Shown here piece by piece: positions 1-9,740 of a stretch of 64,000 nucleotides of DNA. The position numbers and the translations under genes were made by a program. Source of the DNA: Adiantum capillus-veneris (Eukaryota > Streptophyta > Polypodiopsida > Polypodiales > Pteridaceae); NCBI GenBank assembly GCA_014529385.2, contig CM043950.1, forward strand, positions 76,179,435-76,243,434, given 5' to 3'. Below the pieces are notes generated by a model. It was not told the DNA's origin. It worked only from the letters and a program-made list of their open reading frames with translations, and did no database searches. Each line of letters begins with the position of its first letter. The stretch's first letter is position 1.

Positions 1-1252
1 ACTGGTCCCTCCCTCCACTGCGCAACAATCGTCACTAACTGTACCCTATATGTTCTTCAAATGTACATTAACGACAATTTATCACCACACGCTTAAATCC
101 CTTAAACAGTTCCAATAAAATCCATGAACGACAATATACAAAAAATGTGAAAGTCTTATATATATCAAGAATATCACGACTACAATTGGCGTATAAAGGC
201 TTGAATAGCCTCTACTCTTTCATTAGAGAGTTTGTCACTACCAACTCTCTTCGCTCCCCCAAATGTGAGTATGGCTGCATCTTTGCTCACCAATATGCAC
301 TTGTTGGCATTCATGTTGTAAGTGGATCATCACACAAGCTTGCACTTAGGGCCTTGAATTTTAATAACTCTGCCAACCACTGCTTTGTTTGAGTACTCGT
401 GGTGGATGACTCGCATGACTTGTGACTTGAAGTAGGGGAGGTAGTGCCACATTGAGTTGTCCCAGCCAGTGGAAGGCAGCCTTGCACCACCTCTTTAATC
501 TGCAAACTAATCCACTTGGATGGTTGTCTACATAATAACAAAATTCGAGGGAATAGTTAGGATGTTGCAACAATGCGAGTCACCCTTCTTTTAAGATGCA
601 GACTTACCGAGCTATCATCATATTTTGCCACAAGCTGCGGTCCGACAATGTTAATGCTCCCGATTCTCTTAGCATCAGTATGAAGCACTTGAGTTTTGTA
701 GGTCATTGGAAGGCAGTTTCCGAAACTAGTTTGTACTCACATACCACACTGTTGATGGAAACTAGGGCAACAACCACATTCTCGTCAATAGACCTTATCT
801 AATTGAAAGACATGTATCCAAGGTCAATAGTGAGAGGGTCTTGTTGAACATCAATCTTTGTGCGGCTGGGGGGTTGTGAAGAGAGTTTTGCTTCCACATT
901 TACCATCTGAGCTAACGCCAAAAGTGCCTCGTCCTCTCTAAGTCCCGCTATCTTGCATATATCATCTAAGAAAAGGAACTCCACCCTATATATGAAGATA
1001 GGGAGAAACCCCTCCACATCAAAGGCAGGAATAGTGTCCAACACCTCATCACCTACTACTATGCCCTCCATGTCTTCCACATTCTTCTCTCCTTTCAACA
1101 TCACAAGTTCCATGGATGCCTCTTGTGCTTCTAATAGAAACTCCTCTTTGTCATCGCCCTTGTGCTCAAGTACAGATGTAGCCTCCTCTACTTTTTCTTT
1201 TTTCTTCTTGGCCGCCAATTCGCTTGGCCCTCGTTCAATAGCAAGCAAGGTC

Positions 1253-1444
1253 TGTTGAGAACAAGCGGAAGCAAACGACTTCCCGGATAGACATGGAAAA
1301 GAGAGTGTATGAGCGGACAAGAGAAGAGAGGAGAAGAAGATAAAACTAGTATACTATACAAAAATTATAAGAGGGTTTCTCATTTAAGTTTTTTGGCCTT
1401 TATAGGCATTTACAGAAGTTCACACTTGGTTGCCCAAGTTGGGC
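1253..1444 (-). repeat. 3' LTR (end truncated) of the 1.25-3.24 kb element
   Basis: Matches 3040-3231 over nearly its whole length, including the GGCCTTTATAGGCATTTA stretch and the TTGGGC end, then diverges where the right copy continues TAACCCCAACA. Confidence 0.85.
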
Positions 1445-3025
1445 CCTTCAGCCGATCTTGACACAATCATCATCAAACTATAATCATAGGCACTACTGCT
1501 ACATCTAGGTGTAGTTCTTGATACATCATGGTGGTTCTAATAATGGATTCATCACACATGGTTCACAAGAGTACTCACTCTAGGCTCACAAGATAGTCCT
1601 ACATAAATCATGTCATCATCATGCGCCCCCATGAACTCATTTACCCACTCTCATGAATCCATGAGTTTTTCGTATACTCGCCAACCGTAAGTTTTAGGTT
1701 TTCTCACAACCAAGGGTTTTAGGTTTTCCCATAACCTAGTGCTACTTCAGAGCTACCAACATACAGGGTTTTTGGTTTACTCCCAAATAACATCATGAGA
1801 TGTGACTACGAAAAAGAAGGGCTTTAATTGGGAAGGTCTTACCACCGACGATATGCCGGGCCAATGTCTAGTCCCTTACAACTTTGACATTGAAAAATAG
1901 CATCATTGTAAAAATTGATGAAGAATGGGCAAGAGGGCTTCATGAAGAAAATTTAACTCGGCATACGGGGTGTCATTCAAGGGATCGACGGCAGGGAGCG
2001 CGATCGGCAGGGCAGGGGGCTTTAGGCCGTCGGATCGACGCGCCTAGAGGGGGCAGGTTTTTATATAGTTAAAGGTGCATTGATTGCATGGAGGCGCATT
2101 AGGCGGGATGGTTGAGGTCTGCGAGTGGGTGGGAAGGGGTCGCGAGCTTGAGGCGGGAGTGGCACAGGCAACGCGCTTTTTTTTTCCCAGCCAGCTGAGA
2201 TCCAACGGTGGGATGGGATGCACTCAGGCCGTTGATCCCTCGAGTGCACCTTGTGTGCTTTATCAACAAGGGGGGGGGGGGGGGGGGGGGATTTACAAAA
2301 AAAAAAAAAAAAAAAAACTTTGTGTGTGTGTGTGTGGTTGTGGCCACACGTGGCAGGCTCTACGCACGGCACCTCTCTCTCTGTGATTCCCGTGCAGACC
2401 AATTACCTGTCGCCCACCTTGCTGGATTGTCGCGCACGTGCTAGGCTATTTTCTGCGGCCCTGTTGGTGCAGCCCTGAATGGGGGGCTCTACCTGTGAGT
2501 AGCCATGAGGGGCTGGCCATCTTCCTTTCGGTGGTTGCATTCCCCAGCCACTACTGCTCCTCAAGCTAACTTCATGCACAAGTCCGCCATCTCCACTTCC
2601 CTTGCTGCAACCACAAAGGATCCTTCATCAGCTGATTTAGCTTCATAATTGATCCTACTCCTCAGGTACGGCTGTTTGCCAAATAGCTAGAATGCGGAAG
2701 AACATCTGAATAACATGAGCTTCGACTTCCATGGCCCAATTTCCATTCATGATGCGTGCATATGTACTGACATCAACACCAATCTCATCCACACCAAACT
2801 TGATCCAGAACTTCCTGATTGGTAAGACTGTGAGGACATTCATTCTTGTTGCAAACAAAAGTTATGGAATCAAAAGTGCGCTCTTGTTGACGATTCTCGA
2901 CTCGCTTTGATGACACCGAAGAGCCTCCTAATGTTGCCACTTGAAATTAGAGACCTTGACAATCTCCACACAAGCTCTTAGATTCTTCCTATGACAGACC
3001 TAATGCCCCAAGCTCGCCTTTGTGA
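1445..3025. other. interior of the small LTR element, no recognised gene
   Basis: Positions 1445-1960 are AT-rich with no convincing frame. From 1960 to 2500 the base composition changes to clearly GC-rich, with a TATA-like TTTATATAGTT at about 2060, a 21-G run (2270-2290), a 21-A run (2297-2317) and a (TG)n tract (2321-2334). A small plus-strand frame starts at about 2504 (MRGWPSSFRW, 47 residues) and a minus-strand frame occupies 2655-2858 (67 residues). Neither resembles a family I know. A captured host-gene fragment is possible but unproven. Confidence 0.4.
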
Positions 3026-3037
3026 GCTCTGATACCA
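3026..3037 (-). other. primer-binding site, tRNA-iMet type
   Basis: The minus strand reads TGGTATCAGAGC two bases inside the LTR. This is the usual initiator-Met primer site of many plant LTR elements. Confidence 0.85.
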
Positions 3038-3039
3038 AT

Positions 3040-3237
3040 TGTTGAGAACGAGTGGAAGCAAACGGCTTCCCGGATAGAGATGGCAAAGATCGAAGAGTGT
3101 ATGAGCGGACAAGAGAACAAGATAAAACTAGTATACTGTACAAACATTGTAAGGGGGTTTCTCATTTAGGTTTTTTGGCCTTTATAGGCATTTATATACG
3201 TTCACACTTGGTCGCCCAAGTTGGGCTAACCCCAACA
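3040..3237 (-). repeat. 5' LTR of the 1.25-3.24 kb element
   Basis: A complete 198-bp LTR with TGTTG/CAACA ends on the plus strand. It is adjacent to the primer site on its left. Confidence 0.88.
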
Positions 3238-3281
3238 AGGTCATGTTCCAATTTAGAAAGTCATTGCCCATGTAGACATCC

Positions 3282-3727
3282 CCTCGTCGCTATATGGCAC
3301 GGCTCTAGGCCAGAGGGGATCTAGGGCCCAAATTTGGGGGCGCGAGGCGGCTTTATCTCGGCCGGCGGTGAACTAGAGGTGAACTAGGGGTGAACTAGTG
3401 GCGGGTAAGCTAGGGGTGGGTGAACTAAGAGTGAACTAAGGGCGCCTAAACTAGGGTATGATCATGTGCCATGTCAACATGGACAGCGACGCACGCTAGC
3501 GTGGTGGTAGGGCATTCGTGGGCACCTAGACGTCCCAGGTTCGACCCACACCCTGCGAGGTGGGTGAACTAGGAGTGAACTCAGGGTGCCATTTTTGCCC
3601 CGAGTTCACCCCCTAGTTCACCCCTAGTTCACTGCGTGATTGGATGGCCGAGATTAAAGCCCCCTCGTGCCCCCAAATTTGGGCCCTAGATCCTCCCTGG
3701 CTAGAGTCGTGCCATATAATGACGAGG
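3282..3727. mobile_element. Mutator-like MITE with 10-bp target duplication
   Basis: The ends are inverted repeats of roughly 60 bp or more (CCTCGTC ... GACGAGG, both including ATATGGCACG and GGGCCCAAATTTGGG). Outside them GTAGACATCC is duplicated at 3272-3281 and 3728-3737. A 10-bp duplication with long inverted ends is characteristic of Mutator-like elements. Subterminal arrays of GGTGAACTAGGG-like units occur left of centre (about 3368-3455) and in reverse complement right of centre (about 3595-3635). No transposase is encoded. Confidence 0.8.
3491..3560 (+). repeat. tRNA-like (SINE-head-like) segment inside the MITE
   Basis: An A-box-like TAGCGTGGTGG (3497-3507) and a B-box-like GGTTCGACCC (3538-3547) have tRNA-like spacing. 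No matching acceptor stem is visible, so this is not a tRNA gene. It could be a SINE fragment captured by the MITE or a chance resemblance. Confidence 0.4.
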
Positions 3728-4072
3728 GTAGACATCCCCTAGATCCATCACATCCTCATCTTCTTCTTCTCGATAGTCCCTTTTTGTCAACACCTTCAAA
3801 AATCATACCAAGAAAAACCTAAAGTTCTTGTCTAACCTATAGATGTACTTGATGTAGTCAAGGGGCATCCATCTGTCCACACAATCAAGGAAGACTATGG
3901 AGTATTTTCTAGCATGCAGATCCATGTACTCTATTGTCTCAATAAACGCTTCTAGGTGAAGTTGTGCTATGGCCTCCATGTCAATAAGTCAAGCAAACAT
4001 GGAGGTGTAGATCAATGGATCAAGTTGCATGTTCTTCAACGTCTAGAGTAAGACAGGCTGTGTGCTAGCCAT

Positions 4073-4801
4073 AGCATGTGAGAGAAAGGAAGAGGAGGGA
4101 GATTGTTGCTGGTAATGTGAACTCAAAATAAAGTCAATTGAGCTACAAGTCACTTTTATAACCTCTAAAAGTTTTAAAAACGTTACCCACAATGAAAACT
4201 TAAACAAATTTAAAATGATTTAATGTACTCGAGTACACACAAAGCATGCAATAAACTTAGACTTATGAATAGAGCTTCAATCACAATGCAATGAAATATG
4301 TCAAGCCATATTTTGCATTAAACTCATGGTTACAATTGTCGCAAAATGCTATTACATGGACCTGGACAGATTTATAGTTATAAGATATGGAAATTGGATT
4401 TCCCTACATAGAAGAGAGTTCTGCTTGCACTTGCATACAAAAATTCCATCCACCACAAAATTGAAGTTGCCCTGCCATCCAAAGCGTAACACAATGTATT
4501 CACTCAAGTTGGAAAGCGACCAATTGTCATTTATACTGCCACATTATGCACTTTGCCGTCAGGCCTGTAAAGGTGGAGAACCACTTGCTCGGATGTCACA
4601 ACATTTGAGTCCAATGCATCCTTCTCTCCCCCATTGCATTTGCACCTCCTCTATGGGAACACTATTGACTATTTTTGCTTTCCGATGTGGTATTGCACAA
4701 CCACTTTTCCTCCACCACTCAACATCTTATTGTGTCACCATTGTGTTGGACAACTTTATAATTCCGTGGCAGAAATTGACTGAGAGCCCTATCTCCCTTT
4801 G
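4073..4801. other. no gene recognised
   Basis: AT-rich sequence. A 179-codon plus-strand frame (4326-4865) is rich in His, Cys, Leu and Ser, has no recognisable domain and overlaps a minus-strand frame. I do not treat it as a gene. Confidence 0.3.
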
Positions 4802-5233
4802 CTATCCACATTGCAAAAGTACAGTGCACCTCCTTTGCATGGAAAAAATGCAAAAACAAGTGTAAAGGCATATACAAAGTGTGGCTCTGTGTGACCCATA
4901 CGTGCACTTCATCGCATTTTGAATGTCTAGTTCAATTCTTTGACTACAATAGAGCAAATACACATTGTCAGGAGTAGGATGCACAGGGCTAGTAAATGTT
5001 GGAGCAAGTATTGGCTCCAGCTTTCCATAGCCTCTACGTGTGGTCGGCACAATATACGTTGCCCCGTAGAAGAGCACCTCTTGCTTAAGAAGCACGGAGG
5101 CTGAAATACCTGCAGACATCAACTTTCCAAACTCAACATGAATCACCTCAAAGGTGCTAGTGAGTGCCTGTAGAGGCTCCCATTCAACACAATATGATGG
5201 AAAGATGTTTGTAAAAGGAAATCTAGAGTACAA
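4802..5233 (-). CDS. hypothetical protein or exon fragment
   Basis: A 143-codon minus-strand frame. Residues about 10-95 have a protein-like composition (GISASVLLKQEVLFYGATY, then a Pro-rich stretch). The C-terminal 40 residues are Cys-rich and less convincing. There is no signal peptide, membrane segment or motif I recognise. It lies between the decayed gene and the Cassandra element with no obvious partner. It may be an old exon, a retroelement fragment or chance. Confidence 0.25.
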   Translation of the reverse strand: MYSRFPFTNIFPSYCVEWEPLQALTSTFEVIHVEFGKLMSAGISASVLLKQEVLFYGATYIVPTTRRGYGKLEPILAPTFTSPVHPTPDNVYLLYCSQRIELDIQNAMKCTYGSHRATLCICLYTCFCIFSMQRRCTVLLQCG

Positions 5234-5608
5234 TGCTAGTATGGAGACATTGCAATGAGCCTATCCCAAAACCCTAACACTTGAAACATGGCCATCTATC
5301 CTCTGTGACCTAAATTGTAACCTAGAAACATAAACATCTGACCTAAACCTTAACCCTACAAACATGACCATATCTTCTCTGTTAACTAACCTTCAACCCT
5401 AGAAGCATAAGACAAAGCATAATATGAACAGGTTATAGGCATAGAATCCTCACAATTTGTTGGATAACTTATATTGTGATTCTTTCTACACTTTCACCAT
5501 CTTCCCCTCCGCACAACACTTTAGCTCCAATATGCGTCCATTCCAATGGTGGCTCTGTAGTCTTATGTGATGTTGTGAGACCTCATGGGCTCCTTTGGTG
5601 TTTGGTCA
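5234..5608. other. no gene recognised
   Basis: Contains three loose copies of a stretch around CCCTA(G/C)AAACAT(G/A)A and CTCTGTGACCTAA (about 5265-5410), suggesting a degenerate short tandem repeat. Nothing else is seen. Confidence 0.35.
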
Positions 5609-5795
5609 TGTTGGGGTAAGCCCACCTTGTAACAAGGCTTGCATAAATTGGCTAGATCGGAGGTACCTAACACCTTAAGGTTTTGGGGTCTAGATGGTTA
5701 GACCAATTTGTGGAACATCATTGCTAAGCGCGCTTGTGCGGCGACAATACTCAGATGGGTGACCTCCCGAGAAGGTTATGTCCTTGGGACCAACA
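5609..5795 (+). repeat. Cassandra 5' LTR
   Basis: 187 bp, TG ... CA ends. It carries the 5S-like region at about 5723-5775, with a few differences from the 3' LTR (TCAGATGGGTGACC against TGGGATGGGTGACC). Confidence 0.92.
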
Positions 5796-5797
5796 AT

Positions 5798-5810
5798 TGG
5801 TATCAGAGCC
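5798..5810 (+). other. Cassandra primer-binding site
   Basis: TGGTATCAGAGCC, two bases after the 5' LTR, complementary to the 3' end of initiator tRNA-Met. Confidence 0.92.
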
Positions 5811-5933
5811 ATGGTTGGATGCTTTGATTCATGTGTGGAGATTTGTCATCCTGAGTGGATATTGGTTGTCATCTTGTGTGGATGTTGGTTGTCATCTTAT
5901 GTGGATATTGAATGAGCATCCCAAGTTTGGCTT

Positions 5934-5944
5934 AAGGGGGAGAT
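5934..5944 (+). other. Cassandra polypurine tract
   Basis: AAGGGGGAGAT directly before the 3' LTR. The same tract precedes the copy at 18687. Confidence 0.9.
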
Positions 5945-6131
5945 TGTTGGGATAAGCCCAACTTGTAACAAGGCTTGCATAAATTGGTTAGAACAGAGGT
6001 CCCTAACACCTTAAAGTTTTGGGGTCTAGATGGCTAGACCAATTTGTGGAACATCATTGTTAAGCGTGCTTGTGCGGCGACAATACTGGGATGGGTGACC
6101 TCCCGGGAAGGCTATGCCCTTGGGACCAACA
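5945..6131 (+). repeat. Cassandra 3' LTR
   Basis: 187 bp, nearly identical to 5609-5795. Its 5S-like region is at about 6059-6110. Confidence 0.92.
6059..6110 (+). promoter_or_regulatory. 5S rRNA-like internal pol III control region in LTR
   Basis: GTTAAGCGTGCTTG followed by GGATGGGTGACCTCCCGGGAA matches the box A, intermediate element and box C of plant 5S genes in order and spacing. In Cassandra families this region is described as an RNA polymerase III promoter. Equivalent regions lie at about 5723-5775 and 18800-18851. Activity here is inferred, not shown. Confidence 0.8.
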
Positions 6132-6849
6132 AGTCACATTGTGACCCACATCCCCTTTGTGTACACTATTGATGTCCATTGGCCATCATTGTTGAGGTTG
6201 TCGCTAGTGCAGAAGGACTCAATACTCAAACAAGGCCTACGATTGATGCCTGTGGACATCTTAAAGATTGAAAGATTGTGAGAATAAGGTGAAGAGAAGC
6301 TTCTTGATGCAAAATGAGAGAATGGTAGACTCTAAAACCCTATGTGGTAAGTGACAAGAGGATGGGAAAAGTAATGTACGTCATAGAAAAATATTTTTGC
6401 AAATGAAGTAATCTAGGTCAGAGAGAGACTGTTGCAGATGAAGGTCACCATAGCTATAATGTGCTGCAGCAAGTGAGAGGTAGGTTTGAGGAAGCATATA
6501 GAGATAGATGAGTGTGGAATTCTAAAACGTGGCCCCTAAAATGTAGTGAGATAATGAATTTTGAGCTGCAACAAGATTGAGGTGGGAGGGAAATGGGGAA
6601 TAGGGGATAGTGGCCTACTTCTTTAAATCTAGAGAGAGAAAGAATAACGTTTTTGGATTTGGATGGTGTAAGTGGGGAGTGGGGAGTGGGGGGGAAAGTG
6701 TACAACCAAATTTGGGGGATAAAAGCCTCTATTTATTAAAAAAATGGGTGAAAAATTTCTTAAAATACAGTTGGTCCTCTTTTTTTAATGGGTATATTAA
6801 AAAGAATTGTAGGGCCACCCCCTAGCTCTCTAGCCTTTGACCCCTACTT
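6132..6849. other. no gene recognised
   Basis: AT-rich sequence with purine-rich patches (6380-6720). I see no motif-bearing frame. Confidence 0.3.
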
Positions 6850-8080
6850 TAGAAGTCCTGTCCAACCCAACATTTTTGTGCACTTGGCACACCACCATTG
6901 GCCAGCTTCTTAATCACCTCTATTAGCCCTTGTCAAGATAAGTGGCCCTCCTACACCCCACTCTCTCCCTAATTGTTCTTACTGCCCTTGGGGTCTATCT
7001 ACACTCCTCTTAGAATTTTTTCTTGTTCTCATTTTCTTGATAAACTATTCCAGTAATACCTCCTGATCATCATCTGTAGCTTCTTAAATGGCTAGTATAG
7101 TTCTCTTACCTTTTCCCTTGTCCACATTAGAAGGTTCACGGGGCTAGTAGAGAGCTAGTTGCAACTTTTGTCTGGTTTTTGGGTCCAGGGCATCCATTGG
7201 AGCAACAAGTGCTAGTGCTCACAAATGGGCGTGGATGAAAATGCTTCCTCCTTCTTGTATCACAAAGACAACGTGATTTCTCATATTTTCTATGTACATT
7301 GTTACCCAGTTCATCTTCTCTCCTTGCTCTACAACCTTCAACCTACTATAGCTCTAGGCTAACATGTCATCCCTTTTGGCAACGAACATAATAATTTGGA
7401 GGGAGAATTCCATTTGTGCCCTTCTATTTGCATCTACCACATCCTTTATTTGGTTCATGGATCCTCTTCTAAATACCTTTTTTGCATGGAGTATGTATTT
7501 CCTAGTTTTGTGTCACCTTCATTCTCCTAGGGCCTTTTTAACGAGGGTTATATTCATTTCCACAGGTTCCCTTCCCTTTAGCACTATTGTGTTTGCTTCA
7601 GAGAAGAACTTAATGATTTCTTGGGCATCATCAAGGTTTGACAACTCCTACCATTTTTGGACACAAGGGTGGTGAATCATACTTTGTTGGCCCATGTCTT
7701 GTGTATGTCTTTTGATAGATGAGGAGCTGCCATGGGGGCAATTGCTATGAGAGGTTTTCTTGAGGCTGCCTTTGCGACCTTTTCTCTTTCCCTTCTATTG
7801 CATGGACATCCTTGGTTGTGTTTTGTGCTCTCTTGGTGCTATAGTGAAACTCAGGTTTACTGCACTTGTGCTACTTTGTCTGCTTGCATCTTCATTAGCT
7901 TGCATCTCTTGTAGATTTTCTTTTTGGTTTATAAATAGTTTGAGGAGTTTCTTTGTTGATGACCTCGAATTTTGAACCAATTTCAGCCATCATTTGGCGT
8001 AACCTTCTTTAATGCCTAGGTATTTTCAAGATTCACTCCTTCTTTCTTAGTTGGTTTTATGCATGATGCCTTAGTCATTT
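6850..8080 (-). pseudogene. degraded coding-like sequence next to integrase fragment
   Basis: On the minus strand, patches of protein-like sequence occur in changing frames, including DDAQEIIKFFSEANTIVLKG and DVVDANRRAQMEFSLQIIMF at about 7.4-7.7 kb, separated by stops. They lie downstream of the gypsy integrase fragment on the same strand, so they may be the 3' part of the same element or of an element it joined. I cannot assign a family. Confidence 0.3.
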
Positions 8081-8107
8081 CTATTCATGTTTATTTTCTT
8101 GGGTGAT

Positions 8108-9230
8108 TGTGTCATGATAAGGTTTTAGCCTATGCCCATTTACTAAATGCGAGAAAGATATTCCATCAATATTCATGAGGATGAATGGCCCCGAAGTCTT
8201 ATCCACTTGAGCTTGAGCTTTCCCAAAAAAAATTTGGCTTCAGAATTGAATATGAGGACATGGTCGCCTTTAGTGAACACTTTGTGTTTACTGTGCCTGT
8301 CTACCCATGCCTTTTTTGTCTTTCTTCTTCTAGCTCTAGGAGGGCCTTATTCTTTCCTCCTTGGATTCTTCCATGAATAATTGATATTGTATTGTTGTCC
8401 GAAGGGATGGTACCATGAACTTCATTTCCACTATAACGTCTAATTTGAAAACCATTCTTAAAGGGGTCATCTATGTTGCCATTTTATATGAACTCAAGAA
8501 TGTCCACAATTCACTGTCAAGTTTTTGATCCCAATTCTTTTTGTTTGCATCCAAGTCTATCTTGTTGAGCATCTTCATTAGTATTTTGTTGGTAGATTCC
8601 GCCTACCCATTGCATTGTGGATGGCATACTATTATGTATTATCATGTGCTTGGTAGTCAACTGATCTTCCATGACCTCATTATGGAAGTGTTGGACATGA
8701 TCATTGAACCGTTCAATTGGGCATCCATACCTAGTGATTATTTTTTGAAATAGGAACTTGACCACTTCATTAGACATGCTTTTTATTAATGCATTGGCTT
8801 CTAACCACTTGGTGAGATAGTCAGTGGAATTTATGATGTATTCACATTGTTTTCTATAAGGTTTTGGTCTGAAAGGACCCACAAAGTCTATGCCCCATTC
8901 CATGAATGGTTGTAATGCTAGTATTGGATTGATTGGCATCCAATTTTGGTCCTACAGCTATCCTAGACTTTGGCATATGTCACATTGCTTGGTGAACAAA
9001 TAAGTATCTATTGATAATGTGGGCCATCATAACCCTACTTCTAGTATCTTTTGTTTTGTTATTTTCTTGCCTAGTTAGCCTCCGGATAAATCCTTGTGTG
9101 CTTCCCTCAAGATTTCTTCTTTCTCATGTTGTGGCACACATCTTCTAAGCACTTGGTTAGGTTTCCTGTTATATAAATGTCCTACTATTATCATAAAATC
9201 TTCACTTTTCAGTGACGATGGTTGTCATCT
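8108..9230 (-). pseudogene. Ty3/gypsy integrase fragment (E1)
   Basis: Reading leftward: a zinc-binding region (EAHKDLSGG, then VGLWWPTL and KQCDICQ at about 9.1-8.97 kb), the catalytic core with MEWGIDFVGPFRPKPYRKQ (8.9 kb), and a C-terminal GPY/F-like SGPFILMNIDG ... NGHRLKPY at about 8.1 kb. Several frameshifts and stops break it. The longest open part is 8517-8939. The first core Asp (WGIDFVGP) is present, but the expected SDNG is changed to NDHV. No reverse transcriptase or LTR can be assigned to it. Confidence 0.8.
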
Positions 9231-9740
9231 CCGGTCCTTGCTCCATTCCTTTGGGAAATTGAACTCTAGTAGATTTGTGTATGTATGTAGATGAATCTTG
9301 ATGGTGTGTGCATGCAAGGATTCAAGAGCACCAAAGTAAATCTAGCATGAGAGCTTGCAGATAGGGAGAAAAGAGAAATCAATTATGCTATACTATAGCC
9401 GATTTCTACAAGGGAGAGAGTGAGAAAAAACTCCCATGCTTGTGCCTAAGAGAGGCCCTCAATTTTGCATTTTCTACAACTTTAAATTAGCCTGTATGCC
9501 TAATTGAAGCAATGTGGGCTCTTTCTTGAGTGTCTTCCCAATTTTGGGCATCTCAATTCAAAGTTTGATTAATTCCACCTTCCATGCCACTCCCTTGTGC
9601 CATGTGATGGCCATATACCTGTTCTTGCTTTTGCATGAGCACACTCTACAAAATTATACAAACAAATCATTGTCTGTCATCTACCATCTCAGTAGACTTC
9701 ACCACACGACATGTTTCAAAGAGTTTTTTCAATAGCTAGA
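9231..9740. other. no gene recognised
   Basis: Sits between two gypsy remnants and could hold an LTR remnant, but there is no second copy in the window to define one. Confidence 0.3.

Larger units (their letters stand above)
1253..3237 (-). mobile_element. nonautonomous LTR retrotransposon, TSD AGGTC
   Basis: Direct repeats at 1253-1444 and 3040-3237 (TGTTGAGAAC ... CCCAACA in the right copy) are flanked outside by AGGTC at 1248-1252 and 3238-3242, a perfect 5-bp target duplication. Inside the right LTR, after a 2-base spacer, lies a minus-strand TGGTATCAGAGC primer site, so transcription runs leftward. The left LTR lacks its first 11 or so bases and any polypurine tract, so an internal deletion ends at 1445. 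The 1.6-kb interior holds no pol domain. It interrupts the pseudogene at 0.13-4.07 kb. Confidence 0.85.
130..4072 (-). pseudogene. decayed unrecognised gene split by two transposons
   Basis: A minus-strand reading frame begins with ATG at 4072 (MASTQPVLL) and can be followed, with in-frame stops at 4043-4045, 3989-3991, 3803-3805 and 799-801, down to about 600, then in shifting frames to about 130. It is interrupted by a MITE (3282-3727) and an LTR element (1253-3237). Taking each out with one copy of its target duplication keeps the same frame (for example MGNDFLNWNM runs on into TLLAIERGPSELAAKKKKEK). The middle is rich in Lys and Glu; the longest open part is 817-1252. Three of the stops could come from CAG or TGG by a single transition. 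I do not recognise the family: it could be an old host gene or the gag-like gene of a retroelement. The first 22 codons of the open frame that starts at 1320 are LTR sequence, not native protein. Confidence 0.55.
5609..6131 (+). mobile_element. complete Cassandra-type TRIM retrotransposon
   Basis: Two 187-bp LTRs (5609-5795 and 5945-6131; TGTTGGG ... CCAACA) flank a 149-bp interior that has only a primer site and a polypurine tract and no coding capacity. Flanks are GGTCA on the left and AGTCA on the right, a 5-bp target duplication with one mismatch. Each LTR contains a stretch closely like the 3' half of plant 5S rRNA, which is the hallmark of Cassandra TRIMs. Such elements depend on enzymes made elsewhere. 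Confidence 0.93.

Noticed and set aside
3491-3560. tRNA gene
   Set aside because: A and B boxes are present but no acceptor or anticodon stem can be drawn.
3803-4045. Stops corrected by U-to-C RNA editing
   Set aside because: Such editing is organellar in ferns and relatives; this is nuclear repeat DNA with transposon insertions, so decay is the better explanation.
4326-4865. 179-codon plus-strand frame
   Set aside because: No domain, unusual His/Cys/Leu/Ser-rich composition, and overlapping minus-strand frames; likely chance.
6059-6110. A true 5S rRNA gene
   Set aside because: Only the 3' half of 5S is present, always inside a TG...CA LTR with primer site and polypurine tract; it is a Cassandra LTR.
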